From NCBI GenBank assembly GCA_934661765.1, contig CAKUJT010000029.1, positions 1 to 24,869 on the forward strand: a DNA stretch of 24,869 nt, written 5' to 3'. The first letter of the stretch is position 1. The number at the start of each line of letters is the position of its first letter. The position numbers were made by a program, and so were the translations under genes. The notes under the pieces are model-generated. The model saw nothing but the letters and a program-made list of their open reading frames with translations. It was not told the DNA's origin and did no database searches. The DNA comes from an uncultured Senegalimassilia sp. GTDB taxonomy: Bacteria > Actinomycetota > Coriobacteriia > Coriobacteriales > Eggerthellaceae. Positions 9,170 through 18,645 of this stretch are shown one piece after another.

Positions 9170-9250
9170 ACTGCGGTCCTCCTTAATTATCGTTCTTTCG
9201 TGCAATATAGCGCATTTTTACTCATTTAATTCTCATATCAGGTAGCGGTC

Positions 9251-9625
9251 TTAACCCTGCTCATCTTGTTTTTTGCATTCCTGAATACGCTTAGCTTCTA
9301 GCTCATTAAAATCAAGATTGTATCTCTCTTCGATTGCTTCTAGAATCCTTTTAATTCCATTTCCCACAAACAAGTGATTTGCACCAAATTTGTATTTCAT
9401 GGTTCTTACAGTCCTCTCAGAGAATCTATTGGCAGATTCTGCTACATTCCCTCTGAATTTTGAAAGTTCATTACTTTCGGGGTCTTTCAACGCATATACA
9501 GGATAACGATATTCTAGACCTTCAGAACCAGTCCATCCATCATAGGAACTAGGATTGTAGCATTCACCGCCAAGCAAATACTCTAATTCACAGATTAGTT
9601 TTGCTATTTCAGGGTCAATTTTCAT
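9251..9625 (-). CDS. hypothetical protein in defense operon, 124 aa
   Basis: The ATG at 9625 is preceded by GAGGTGG at a normal distance; a GTG three codons earlier is less likely. It starts 15 nt after the Shedu-like gene and ends 81 nt before the giant helicase. The protein is soluble and charged, without membrane segments or cysteine clusters. A Tyr/Gly-rich middle (YDGWTGSEGLEYRYPVY, about 28-44) is followed by a helical, Arg/Lys- and Glu-rich C-terminal half. I do not recognise the family. A 60-base block I counted by hand is 32% GC, lower than the large genes on either side, suggesting it came in with or after the Shedu-like gene. Position suggests an accessory or immunity role; that is inference. 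Confidence 0.7.
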   Translation of the reverse strand: MKIDPEIAKLICELEYLLGGECYNPSSYDGWTGSEGLEYRYPVYALKDPESNELSKFRGNVAESANRFSERTVRTMKYKFGANHLFVGNGIKRILEAIEERYNLDFNELEAKRIQECKKQDEQG

Positions 9626-9640
9626 TTTAACCACCTCAAA

Positions 9641-10855
9641 TCAGAAAGGAAAATCTTGGATGTCATCGTCATCCATTGTTGCATCAACGGTAGCGAAAAC
9701 ATCTCGCAAATCGATTAGCCGCTGCAAAATCTCATCAAAAGTGATGATTTCAATATTATTTAAGCTGTTGCGGTAGTTCTCATAGGCCGCTTTTTCGCTA
9801 GGATTCATTCCTTCCAGCTTTCCAATAATAACCACGCATTTGGGGTAAAAGGCAGCAAATTCCTGTTCTGAATTTGCACTGATATTATTATATTCCTTCA
9901 TAAGCTTGTCTCGATAATTAATGACCTGATTGACGGCACCGCTAAGTTCGGAAGTAAAACTGTAGGTATCTCTGTACTTGCCTTGAATGATTTTTGCTTC
10001 CGGTGTTTTGATTTCAATCAAAATTACATTACCAGAAAGCTTGTTTTGATAAATAAAATCACATACATTTCCATGTTTATTTCCGATGCCTTTTCCCCCT
10101 ACATATACCTTATCCCCTAGAATTGTGCATGGGGTGGAGAAAAGCTGTGCCAATACCCACTGATGCTCGGTAAATATGTCTTTTTGCCAGAATTCCTCTT
10201 TGCTATTTCCCATATTATCCTGCATGAGTGAAATTACCCTGTTCAGCCTTTCAAAACTAACCGTTTCGCTCAGACTTGCAATACTATCGTCTTGCAGGGT
10301 TTTCAACGCATTGGAGAGGGATTCCAACGACTCGGCTTGTGTAATCAGCCGAAGCAGTTCTTTGACAAGCGCAAAATTTTCCTTATTTCCAATTAGGCGG
10401 GCTGCAGTGGGATCAGTCTGGATAATATCAAGAAAACTCCTGAACATGCTATCTACCCGCTTGTATGTTGCCTGCCCATAAGGTATACCATCGACAGCAT
10501 ACATTTTGTATAACAAAGTGAGATTCTGCATCAGTGATTGGGTTGCGGTGGAGTCCAATGCCATTTCCATGACTTCGCCATTCTTGATGTTGCGGGGGGT
10601 GATTTTTTCCGTAGGATACTGCTCACCCTTTTTTCGCTTTTCATACACCAGCTTTACCTTTACACTTTTGCTGCGATCATGAGGATTATCCACAAACAAC
10701 GGCTCTAATACGATTCTGGTTACATCAGAATCACTATGCTGCAAAACGATTGGAGAAACCATTGCTGAGTTCAAAGAAGTAGATTCAACCTTAATCACAT
10801 CACCATCCGTCGGAGTGTTACTGGTAGATCTGGCGCAAATATCAGAAATTTTCAA
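9641..10855 (-). CDS. Shedu-like nuclease (DUF4263 domain)
   Basis: A 404-residue protein. The C-terminal third carries a PD-(D/E)xK pattern typical of the Shedu (SduA) DUF4263 family: Asp266 in VCDFIY, then the E-x-K of LIEIKTP (Glu281, Lys283), and Gln310 in a following helix (SGAVNQVINY). Residues 1-220 are an uncharacterised N-terminal region, as is common in Shedu proteins. Shedu proteins are antiphage DNA nucleases, usually encoded alone; here the gene lies between the methylase and the giant helicase. The start is TTG at 10855, with AAGGAG in the last codons of the methylase 9 nt before it. It may supply the DNA cleavage that DrmC-type phospholipase-D proteins or other nucleases supply elsewhere; that is inference. 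Confidence 0.82.
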   Translation of the reverse strand: MKISDICARSTSNTPTDGDVIKVESTSLNSAMVSPIVLQHSDSDVTRIVLEPLFVDNPHDRSKSVKVKLVYEKRKKGEQYPTEKITPRNIKNGEVMEMALDSTATQSLMQNLTLLYKMYAVDGIPYGQATYKRVDSMFRSFLDIIQTDPTAARLIGNKENFALVKELLRLITQAESLESLSNALKTLQDDSIASLSETVSFERLNRVISLMQDNMGNSKEEFWQKDIFTEHQWVLAQLFSTPCTILGDKVYVGGKGIGNKHGNVCDFIYQNKLSGNVILIEIKTPEAKIIQGKYRDTYSFTSELSGAVNQVINYRDKLMKEYNNISANSEQEFAAFYPKCVVIIGKLEGMNPSEKAAYENYRNSLNNIEIITFDEILQRLIDLRDVFATVDATMDDDDIQDFPF

Positions 10856-10858
10856 TTG

Positions 10859-13800
10859 CTAATTCTCCTTATACTTCTCCTCAAAGAACTTCCAAGCAGT
10901 CTCATAGTCCTGTTCCCGGTCACAGCGGTCAAAGGGGGCAACATACTCAATGGTGCGCTCCACAGGGCCGCCGGGCATGGTGTCATCCATGATGGTGCGG
11001 TAGAACTTCTTCCCGGCAGGGGCATCCTTCATGTCCAGCTCAAACTCTTTCCGGTCGAAACCAACCCCCACTAGGCTACGGTTGTTGGTAAAGACGATTC
11101 GACCGTTGGCATCATACCAAGTATCTGCTTCGTAGCTTTGCAACACCGGGAACTGGATGCGGTAGATGGTTTTCAGCTGCTCCAACGTCATACCGAGAGC
11201 CATTGCTGTTAGTACGTCGATTTCAACCAGTGCCTGGCGGCGCTCGTAGTCGGTACGGAGGGGAGTGTCCCAAGTCCATTGTGGTGTTAATGAGCTAAAA
11301 CGAGTGTTAGAAAGACGTGGGTCGGATTTAGACCAACTCTGTAATACATAGCTTGTTACATATTCTTTATTCCACAAATCCGCAAAGTATTTAGTAACAC
11401 AGTTAAGAAGTAACGCACGGCAAATGGTATCTTTTTGGTGTTTCCAACTTTCTAAAATTGGAAAGCCTGATGCAGCCGAGAAATTTATGTTAGCTTTACC
11501 AGTTGATTTCAAATAAAAATCGAATGGTATAGAAAAAGAGTTTGCCGCAAAAGACGCCAGTCCTTGTTTCATGCACATGCCAAAATTACCGTGAATATGT
11601 TCGGACAACGGAGGAATTATTGCTACCATATAGGTGCGTTCACCACCTTGATTTAGCATTTTTCGCATACAAAGACGATATCCTTCATCGTAGCGTATAT
11701 TCCATTGCGTAACAGGAGTACGATTTCGATATTCCTCGTAAGAACATGCTATAGAATAGTTGCACCTTTGAAGATATCCGTCATCAATATAAGTTAAGTC
11801 AATTGGGTCAAAGTCGCTATTTAACTTGCAAATTCGCCGTGATGTCTTAAACAACGGATTAGCAACTCCGATGTGTGGACCAGAATAAATCATTGATTTA
11901 ACACTTTCAGGGAAATCTACATTACGTTCGATTGTTCCATCGATTTGGTTGTTTGTTTCATGCCACATCTCTGCTGTATATATTTTTTCGGTTTCTGTGG
12001 CTATCGTCTTTGGCTGATTAGCAAATACCCTAAGAGCATCTACCAACTGAACAACATGTAATTGCGGCAATTTAGCCTGTTTCCAATTATCGTTTCCATC
12101 AAACAGCTTAGCAAATACCGCCAACTCCTTTTTTGTAACATGAATGATTCGGTCGGGGTGTCCCTTTACGTTCCAATCACTGTTTTCGTCTTTAATACCC
12201 GGTATCGGTGCGGAAGCATCTCCTTCGTAACACTCTACGATGCTTTTAACATCGTAGAGATTGCTGATGGTGTCGAAAGACACCATCAGTGGACCACCAT
12301 ACACATTCAAACTGAATTGTGTATGGTGGTGCACTTCGGGAAACAGCTTCCTCTCATTTGCAAACTGAAAATGATAACGCAAACGAGAATACAGCTTTTC
12401 CCGAAGTGCACCACCCTTCGGGTCGTCATAGACACCCTCAGGGTGTACAAAGGCAGCAACGCCGCTTTTGCCGCTAAACGTCCAAGACTGCGGTAAAAAG
12501 CACTTGAACAAATTCGTCTGCTGTCCCTTCAAATCTGCATAATTCTGTACCGCATTTAAGAAAGCTTGTTCGCCAGACAGCATTTCATATTCTGAAAAAT
12601 ACATTTTGCGTGTTGCTGTATTTTCCAGAGCCTCTGCTCGTTTATGCGTTGTCTGTGTAGCGGTCAGTTTCTTTACCGCAAACATCGGATGCGTATCAGA
12701 AAGTACACTCTGTTCATTCCATTCGATCTTAATCCAAGGCGGATTACCAATAATCAAATCAAACCCGCCACGCTCTGCAAACAAGTCCGCAAATTCAAGC
12801 TCCCAGTGCATGAACTTGTTCTGTTCTGCAATTCTTGCAGCCAGATCCAGTCTCGGATTTTGTTTTCTCAACGCGGGAATATCAACCTCACCGATATCTG
12901 AATATAAATCAAGAATTTCGGCCTCAATTTTCTGCATTTCTGTCGGGAACATAGAAATCTGTCCGTGAATATTCTTCTTGTCATTCACAACATCAGTCAC
13001 AAGAACAGATTTGGTAGTTCCTTCAAGAATCAGGGACATATCAAACAGGAATTCACTTCTGGTAGGAAGCAGATCCGCTTTGTCAATCGGCCAGAACCAC
13101 AGCGCACACCAATAGTCCATTGCAAACTTCACTCGGGCATAGGGACCGGCATTCCTCATGTGCTCACTCTTATAGAGTTCGCTGAAGATTTTGTCCTTCT
13201 GGCGAATCGTCGTATGTGAATCCTCTGCATCATCGGTATAACCAAAGATCGTCAGGGAGTCCTGAGTTTTCACATCCACTTCCTTGCGCAGTTGAATTTG
13301 CGCCTCCCACAGCTCATCAATTGCCGCAGAAAGTCGCAGCAGAGTAACAACCTCATCGTCAGTGACCGGACTGGTAAATTTCTTGTTCCAGTCTTTCATC
13401 TCCTTGATGTTTGCGGGCTCCAACTGTTTGATTACTTTATCGGAATAGCTGCACATTCCCGGATCGCCAAGCAAAAAATGATAAACCTGCTTTTTCGGCA
13501 TACGCTTTGTACCCAAAGGCAGCCGCTCCGGCTCCATCTCATACCAGCGCAGCCCCTTTGAGGTGGATTGTGTGTTTTCAATGCGGTACACCTGCCGCCT
13601 TGCGCCGATCAGGGAGTTTCCGTTTACCAGCTGGGTGCCAAACCAAGGTACAAAGCCGCCCTCATAAATGGTATTCAGCCACAGGGAAACCTCTGCCAGC
13701 TCAACAGCCACAGGGTTCAGGTCGATGCCATAAACATTGCGGTCGGCAATGAACATCTTGACCTTTTGCAGTTCATTAAATCTCTTTTCGTAGCTGATAA

Positions 13801-15619
13801 TCTGGCCGGTTTCTTTCTCCTTGCGGGAAAGATAGGCTTCTGCCAGCTGATTGATGGCTTCGTTCAGGAAGGCCGCACTGCCCATAGCAGGCTCGCAGAT
13901 GGTCAGCTTGAGAATTTCGTCCGCAGTTTTTCCTTCCAGAAGCTCTTTCAGGGCATACTTGACCAGACACTTGGTCAAAACCTCTGGTGTGTAGTAGGAT
14001 GCGGATTTCTCTCGCTCTCTACCTGCCAGACGATAAATGAAAGTGCCTTTTTCATACATACGGAGCTTGCCCGCTTTTTCACCAGATTCATAACGGACAC
14101 GCTCATCTTCGGTATATTGGTCAAGCTCAGATTCAGATACAAAGTATCCAACATCCAGCTCGTTGAAGCTGTCACCGGCTCTCTTTACTTCATAGAGATC
14201 CTGCTGGGCGATAAAGCCACGGTAAGAAAGCAGGGCCTCATACACGGCACCCATCTGGTTGATGCCCAGATTTGCATAGGAAATACGACCACGGCGGCCA
14301 TTTCTTCTGCCCGTAGCCCTTGTCAAGCTCATAAGGTCAATGATCCGCAGCATACAGCTGTTTCTCAGCTTGGCCGCAGTAATCATCTTGGTATATTCCG
14401 GATCAAAGATATGCGCCTTCAGCGGAGCAATCAGAAAGATATCGTGCAAGCTATCGGAACCAGTCGCTTTTTTCAGTTCATCTTCCGTTTTCGGATAGCC
14501 GTCATAAATCAGCTCATAGAGCTTTGCCAGCGTTTCGTGCAGGTAATAGCCGTCACCAACTTCATTTACATCATCACGGATGTTATCCGCAATATCTCGT
14601 AAACTTTCCAGAGAATATCCGGAGTAATAGCTCTGTGCTTTGATCGGTGCATAGCCAAGTTCCGGTCTGGACTCAATAAAGAGCACAAACAGCATACGAT
14701 ACATATAGCGCAGACACTCTAAAGTCAACTGTCCGGCATCTACAGGGTCTGCATCAAGATCACGACCAAGGCGTGTCTTCATATCGTAAAGGACTTCATT
14801 GCCCAGCAATTCAATGCTCTCACGGAGGGCATACTTTAAGTCTTGCGATACGCCGGAAGCATTCTTCTGGCTCTGTTCATCCAACTCATCCAACAAAACT
14901 TTTCCGTCATCAGGACAAAGAGAATCCTTATGAAGCAATACAGACATGGTCTGCAAAGTTGTATTTTCCAATCGAGAGAAAATTTCCTCAAGCTCAAACT
15001 GAAGGTAACGCTTTTCATTCCACTTGTTGCGGTCGATAAGCGCAATCTGATTCATGCCAATCAGCATAACAAAACGAGGAGGTTCAGCAGCACCAAAGAG
15101 GATTTTTGTAACCAAGTCCTCGTTTGCCATCTCGCCTAAAACACCCTTGTAGAGTGTACCGGCCGCATCATCATCTACATCGTCGGCATGAAACACAAAG
15201 CTCTCCATAATGCCAGCATCCGATTCCTTCGATGCTGACAACAACACCCACAGCAATGGTGCGCCATTGCTTTTTGTCATTTCAAGATAAACCGGAACCG
15301 ACAGAGAATCGTCCACCGTCACAACTTCCGGTTTTGCTTCTGGATAGCCCAATGATTTCAGATAGCTACCTGCAAGCATCTTGATATTGGCAAGAGCTTG
15401 TAAGTTTACAGAAGAACGAACAAATTTATCATGTGCCGTATAATACTGCCGTGCATTCTGCCGCAGAAGCGACCAGGGCGTTCTGATTTCTTCGGATTCT
15501 TTCGCAGCGGCGTTCCAACCGCTGATCGTGGCACCGGCATTTTCTTCAAACACCGTGGAAAAATAATGGTTGGTATAGTATTCATTTTTATTGGTGATGC
15601 CAGTTAAATCCATGCTCAT
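10859..15619 (-). CDS. drmMI: Eco57I-type N6-adenine DNA methylase, DISARM DrmMI-like
   Basis: A 1586-residue protein from the ATG at 15619, which overlaps the DrmD-like stop as ATGA. Features: a large N-terminal region (1-540); YYTP (about 541-544); AdoMet-binding motif I CEPAMGSAAF (about 575-584), with Ala where the family often has a third Gly; YGIDLNPVAVELA (about 630-642); and catalytic NPPW (about 959-962). The region at about 1130-1446 is AT-rich and probably recognises the target sequence. In class 1 DISARM the DrmMI methylase marks host DNA so that it is not restricted. The gene symbol is given by similarity of size, motifs and order with the DrmD-like helicase; a PglX-type relative is the alternative. 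A cluster of hairpins lies inside the coding sequence (see 12,233-12,446). Confidence 0.85.
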   Translation of the reverse strand: MSMDLTGITNKNEYYTNHYFSTVFEENAGATISGWNAAAKESEEIRTPWSLLRQNARQYYTAHDKFVRSSVNLQALANIKMLAGSYLKSLGYPEAKPEVVTVDDSLSVPVYLEMTKSNGAPLLWVLLSASKESDAGIMESFVFHADDVDDDAAGTLYKGVLGEMANEDLVTKILFGAAEPPRFVMLIGMNQIALIDRNKWNEKRYLQFELEEIFSRLENTTLQTMSVLLHKDSLCPDDGKVLLDELDEQSQKNASGVSQDLKYALRESIELLGNEVLYDMKTRLGRDLDADPVDAGQLTLECLRYMYRMLFVLFIESRPELGYAPIKAQSYYSGYSLESLRDIADNIRDDVNEVGDGYYLHETLAKLYELIYDGYPKTEDELKKATGSDSLHDIFLIAPLKAHIFDPEYTKMITAAKLRNSCMLRIIDLMSLTRATGRRNGRRGRISYANLGINQMGAVYEALLSYRGFIAQQDLYEVKRAGDSFNELDVGYFVSESELDQYTEDERVRYESGEKAGKLRMYEKGTFIYRLAGREREKSASYYTPEVLTKCLVKYALKELLEGKTADEILKLTICEPAMGSAAFLNEAINQLAEAYLSRKEKETGQIISYEKRFNELQKVKMFIADRNVYGIDLNPVAVELAEVSLWLNTIYEGGFVPWFGTQLVNGNSLIGARRQVYRIENTQSTSKGLRWYEMEPERLPLGTKRMPKKQVYHFLLGDPGMCSYSDKVIKQLEPANIKEMKDWNKKFTSPVTDDEVVTLLRLSAAIDELWEAQIQLRKEVDVKTQDSLTIFGYTDDAEDSHTTIRQKDKIFSELYKSEHMRNAGPYARVKFAMDYWCALWFWPIDKADLLPTRSEFLFDMSLILEGTTKSVLVTDVVNDKKNIHGQISMFPTEMQKIEAEILDLYSDIGEVDIPALRKQNPRLDLAARIAEQNKFMHWELEFADLFAERGGFDLIIGNPPWIKIEWNEQSVLSDTHPMFAVKKLTATQTTHKRAEALENTATRKMYFSEYEMLSGEQAFLNAVQNYADLKGQQTNLFKCFLPQSWTFSGKSGVAAFVHPEGVYDDPKGGALREKLYSRLRYHFQFANERKLFPEVHHHTQFSLNVYGGPLMVSFDTISNLYDVKSIVECYEGDASAPIPGIKDENSDWNVKGHPDRIIHVTKKELAVFAKLFDGNDNWKQAKLPQLHVVQLVDALRVFANQPKTIATETEKIYTAEMWHETNNQIDGTIERNVDFPESVKSMIYSGPHIGVANPLFKTSRRICKLNSDFDPIDLTYIDDGYLQRCNYSIACSYEEYRNRTPVTQWNIRYDEGYRLCMRKMLNQGGERTYMVAIIPPLSEHIHGNFGMCMKQGLASFAANSFSIPFDFYLKSTGKANINFSAASGFPILESWKHQKDTICRALLLNCVTKYFADLWNKEYVTSYVLQSWSKSDPRLSNTRFSSLTPQWTWDTPLRTDYERRQALVEIDVLTAMALGMTLEQLKTIYRIQFPVLQSYEADTWYDANGRIVFTNNRSLVGVGFDRKEFELDMKDAPAGKKFYRTIMDDTMPGGPVERTIEYVAPFDRCDREQDYETAWKFFEEKYKEN
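12233..12446. repeat. cluster of inverted repeats inside methylase gene
   Basis: Stems in order: 10 bp, CTCTACGATG (12,233-12,242) with 12,250-12,259; 11 bp with a GAAA loop, CTGATGGTGTC (12,264-12,274) with 12,279-12,289; 13 bp, 12,293-12,305 with 12,318-12,330; 19 bp, GGTGGTGCACTTCGGGAAA (12,325-12,343) with 12,397-12,415, enclosing a 9-bp stem with one mismatch; and 6 bp, ACACCC (12,432-12,437) with 12,441-12,446. All these stems are perfect except the enclosed one. The third and fourth share bases, so they are mutually exclusive. All lie in an uninterrupted reading frame. Confidence 0.9.
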
Positions 15620-18456
15620 TGCCACACCCCCATCAACACAGATACAACTCGGATATAAGGGTTATTCTGTATTGTCAATGTTTCTTTCACCCAGCTGACA
15701 AACCGGTCAAAGAGTTCATCCACCCGGCGCTCCTGCTCCTGGAGCTTTCGCTCATGCTCGAACAAGGTCAGCTGGTAGTATTTTTTATGCTTCTCTTGAA
15801 GCTCGATCAGTTTCTCAACTTCTTCATCCAGCAGCGGATTCATTTCCGCCTGGTATCTGTTATAATGTTCGTCCAAATACACTTTTGCCTGGGCAACCAC
15901 ATCCCCCAGCAAGGAACTTGCGGCAGAAATTTCATCGTTCCCTATGCGATCCGTATTCGGGATCTTGGGATTGCTTAATCCTGTTTTCTGCACCACTTCA
16001 TTCATCGACAGCACCTTCACGAATTTGCCATCCTGGTACAGCAAGCCAAACCATTCATCCACCAGCGGTGTTGACTTTAGATTGGGCATACTGCCGGTCA
16101 CAACATAAATGCTTTCGCCCGCTTTTAACCCTCCGGGAAGCCCAAGAACAGGGGCTTCATCTCTCTTAAACAGCAGACTTGCCTTGTCATTGACCCAACT
16201 CAGAACGGGGTGGAGTTTCCATAAATACTGCGTGGTCGGCCAGGCGGATTCGTCCATGTTTTTCTGCATACTGCTTCGCATCTGTTCCATGCAGAAGGCT
16301 TTGTCGTCAGAAACCCGGAGCGTTCCTCCCTGCGGAAGTGCTTCTTCCGGAACCAGTGCCTTCAAGCGCCGCTCCATATCGGGTGTCAGTCTGATATCCA
16401 AACCGGAAACGATTTTCAGCCTTTCAACAGGATGACTTTCTTTCTGATTCAGGTATGTGAGCGCCTGATACAAATACTCCATATCCGAAAACAAGGTTTC
16501 ATCTGAAACGATCTCCGATTTTTTCTCGTCCTCAGCTTCCGCTTCACCGGCAGCGGCCATCATTGCTTCAAACGGGTCGAAGTCATCTTCGCTGGCATCA
16601 AAGATCTTTGAGAATTCTTCTTCACCAAGTTCTTTTTCCAATGCTCCGGCAAGTACATTTTCTTCATCCTCCACGCAGAACATACCAAGCAGCAAGGCAG
16701 GATCTCCAATATTTTTGTTTGCCTGATCCTCTTTCTGAATGAGGATCTCCAGGTTTCGCATGTCTCCATGAATCTTTTCGTTTTTGCTGGAAATACAGAA
16801 ATAGCGAATATCCGGGCGGTTTTTCTGACCATATCTGTCGATTCTACCGTTTCTCTGCTGGAACACCATCAAAGACCAGGGAATGTCAAAATGAATCAGC
16901 CGGTGGCTCAGATAATGCAGATTCAAGCCCTCCGATGCAACATCCGATGCAACCAACACACGAATCGGGGACTCCGTGCGGCCAAAATCTTCAACGATCC
17001 GCTGCTGCTCCGCATCACTCATCCCGCCAGAAATTTCCTGGATCGCATTTGCATTCAAGCCCAGGTCTTGACGAAGTCTCTCTGCAAGATACTTCATGGT
17101 CTCAATACGTTCTGTGAAAATAACCACACGGTCACCGGGATCTTCCGGGTGCCAGCCGTATTCCTTGCTGTGAAGGAGTTCCAGCAGTTTCTGATAACGG
17201 GTAAATCCAGCAGGCGTAATTGCTTCCAGTGCCGTTTTCAGTTCTTCCAGCAGGCCCATATCCTGGATGTCATCTGCGGTATATTTTTTATAAAGCTTCT
17301 TCAGCCGCTCATCGATACTCTTTACGCATGCGGCAGGACTGGAAAACAGAGATTTTTCCAAACTGGTCTTAAACAGCTGGCCGGTTCCTTTGGTTTTTCC
17401 CAAATCCATTTCCAACTGCATCTGGGCAAAAACATCAAAAGCATGTTCTTCCTGCGCAGAGGCATTGCAGCGCACAAGCGTGATTTTTCTTTCCAGGAAA
17501 GCACCGCTGACCTGGTCTTTTACATCTTTTTTGAAGCGGCGAATGCACAGTCCTTTAATATCTTCGGGGGTATAGTTTTCAGGGTCGGCAATGGCTGTGG
17601 GATCCAGCATGTTCATCAAAGAAGCAAAACTCTTTGCCCGACCGTCGTGAGGCGTTGCGGACAACATGATCATGGTATCACTGCGATCTGCAAGCAGCTT
17701 GGCCAGACGAGAACGCTGGGCCTGATGGTCTCCCCGTTCCGCAACATTCTGCGCTTCATCGATCACGATAATATCCCAATATGCATTTTCCAAATGCGTG
17801 CGGTATTCAACATCTCGTTTCAGCGTATCAATAGAAACGATCGTCTTATCATAATAGAAAAACGGATTATAGTTCGACGGTAAGTTGGCTCGTATCTTTT
17901 GAATACGGTTGGAATCCAGGCGCACCAAAGGAATGGTGAAGCGGTTCCACATTTCTTTCTGGAACTGCGTCATCATGCTCTTAACGGTAACGACCAGTAT
18001 TCTTTTACCCTTACCGCGAACAATCAGCTCGGACATCAAAATACCCGCTTCAAGCGTTTTGCCCAAGCCAACTGTATCTGCAATAAGGATTCTCTGCCTT
18101 GGCCTTTGCAAAGACAGTTTTGCGGGGTCAAGCTGATAGGGCATCAAGTCCATTGCCGCTTGGTGCCCTATATGTAAGTTGGAATCGGTAGGAATCTGTT
18201 GCCGCCACTGACTTTCTAGATACAGCAGTGCCCTCTTGTAAAACGGGGAATGATCGGCAACCAGTTTCACTTCAGCAGGATCAACGACTTGAACCTGTTC
18301 CAAATCGGCAAGAAAAATTGCTTCTCTATCCTTAACCAGCGGAGAAACACCAATGCAATATAAAGTCTTATTTCCAAGACTATTCGTTTCAATTTTCTTG
18401 ACCATCCATTCTTCGTCTCGAATGATCATCCTCATGCCTGGTGCAAAATCTATCAT
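15616..18456 (-). CDS. drmD: SNF2/RapA-like helicase, DISARM DrmD-like
   Basis: A 946-residue protein. I chose the ATG at 18456, with AGAGAGG 8 nt before it; the frame also opens at a TTG ten codons upstream. Motifs of the SNF2 superfamily 2 core: DTVGLGKT (127-134), DEAQ (233-236), SATPHDG (266-272), VLVASDVASEGLNL (500-513) and QQRNGRIDRYGQ (533-544). An acidic stretch lies near 620-660 and a charged helical, probably coiled-coil segment near 875-925. In class 1 DISARM, DrmD is the translocase encoded next to the DrmMI methylase, as here. It is the first gene of the operon, behind a clear promoter at 18,576-18,604. A RapA-type polymerase-recycling ATPase is an unlikely alternative given the neighbours. 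Confidence 0.88.
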   Translation of the reverse strand: MIDFAPGMRMIIRDEEWMVKKIETNSLGNKTLYCIGVSPLVKDREAIFLADLEQVQVVDPAEVKLVADHSPFYKRALLYLESQWRQQIPTDSNLHIGHQAAMDLMPYQLDPAKLSLQRPRQRILIADTVGLGKTLEAGILMSELIVRGKGKRILVVTVKSMMTQFQKEMWNRFTIPLVRLDSNRIQKIRANLPSNYNPFFYYDKTIVSIDTLKRDVEYRTHLENAYWDIIVIDEAQNVAERGDHQAQRSRLAKLLADRSDTMIMLSATPHDGRAKSFASLMNMLDPTAIADPENYTPEDIKGLCIRRFKKDVKDQVSGAFLERKITLVRCNASAQEEHAFDVFAQMQLEMDLGKTKGTGQLFKTSLEKSLFSSPAACVKSIDERLKKLYKKYTADDIQDMGLLEELKTALEAITPAGFTRYQKLLELLHSKEYGWHPEDPGDRVVIFTERIETMKYLAERLRQDLGLNANAIQEISGGMSDAEQQRIVEDFGRTESPIRVLVASDVASEGLNLHYLSHRLIHFDIPWSLMVFQQRNGRIDRYGQKNRPDIRYFCISSKNEKIHGDMRNLEILIQKEDQANKNIGDPALLLGMFCVEDEENVLAGALEKELGEEEFSKIFDASEDDFDPFEAMMAAAGEAEAEDEKKSEIVSDETLFSDMEYLYQALTYLNQKESHPVERLKIVSGLDIRLTPDMERRLKALVPEEALPQGGTLRVSDDKAFCMEQMRSSMQKNMDESAWPTTQYLWKLHPVLSWVNDKASLLFKRDEAPVLGLPGGLKAGESIYVVTGSMPNLKSTPLVDEWFGLLYQDGKFVKVLSMNEVVQKTGLSNPKIPNTDRIGNDEISAASSLLGDVVAQAKVYLDEHYNRYQAEMNPLLDEEVEKLIELQEKHKKYYQLTLFEHERKLQEQERRVDELFDRFVSWVKETLTIQNNPYIRVVSVLMGVWQ

Positions 18457-18575
18457 TTTCCAACCTCTCTCTTTCAAAGAAAGCAATCCATTTCTCTGTC
18501 ACAGGTCACCGCTTTTCCATAGCGGACAAGTTATGCTTCGCAGGATGCCCGTCGAAAGCATTATAATATTAAATT

Positions 18576-18604
18576 ATTGTAGCATTTTTGCGGAACATTA
18601 TCAA
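18576..18604 (-). promoter_or_regulatory. promoter of the DISARM-like operon
   Basis: On the minus strand: TTGATA (18,604-18,599), a 17-nt spacer, and TACAAT (18,581-18,576). The inferred start near 18,569 leaves a leader of about 110 nt before the DrmD-like ATG. No obvious operator palindrome is seen. Confidence 0.75.
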
Positions 18605-18645
18605 CCATTTGAAACTTGAGTTTCGGCGAATAGTAGCACGCCACC

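Noticed and set aside
9170..9250. separate promoter for the giant helicase
   Set aside because: A TATATT is present on the minus strand, but no acceptable -35 box stands at the right distance; the gene is probably read from the upstream operon promoter.
15616..18456. RapA-type RNA polymerase recycling factor
   Set aside because: The helicase motifs are similar, but the start-stop overlap with a DrmMI-like methylase and the operon content point to DrmD.
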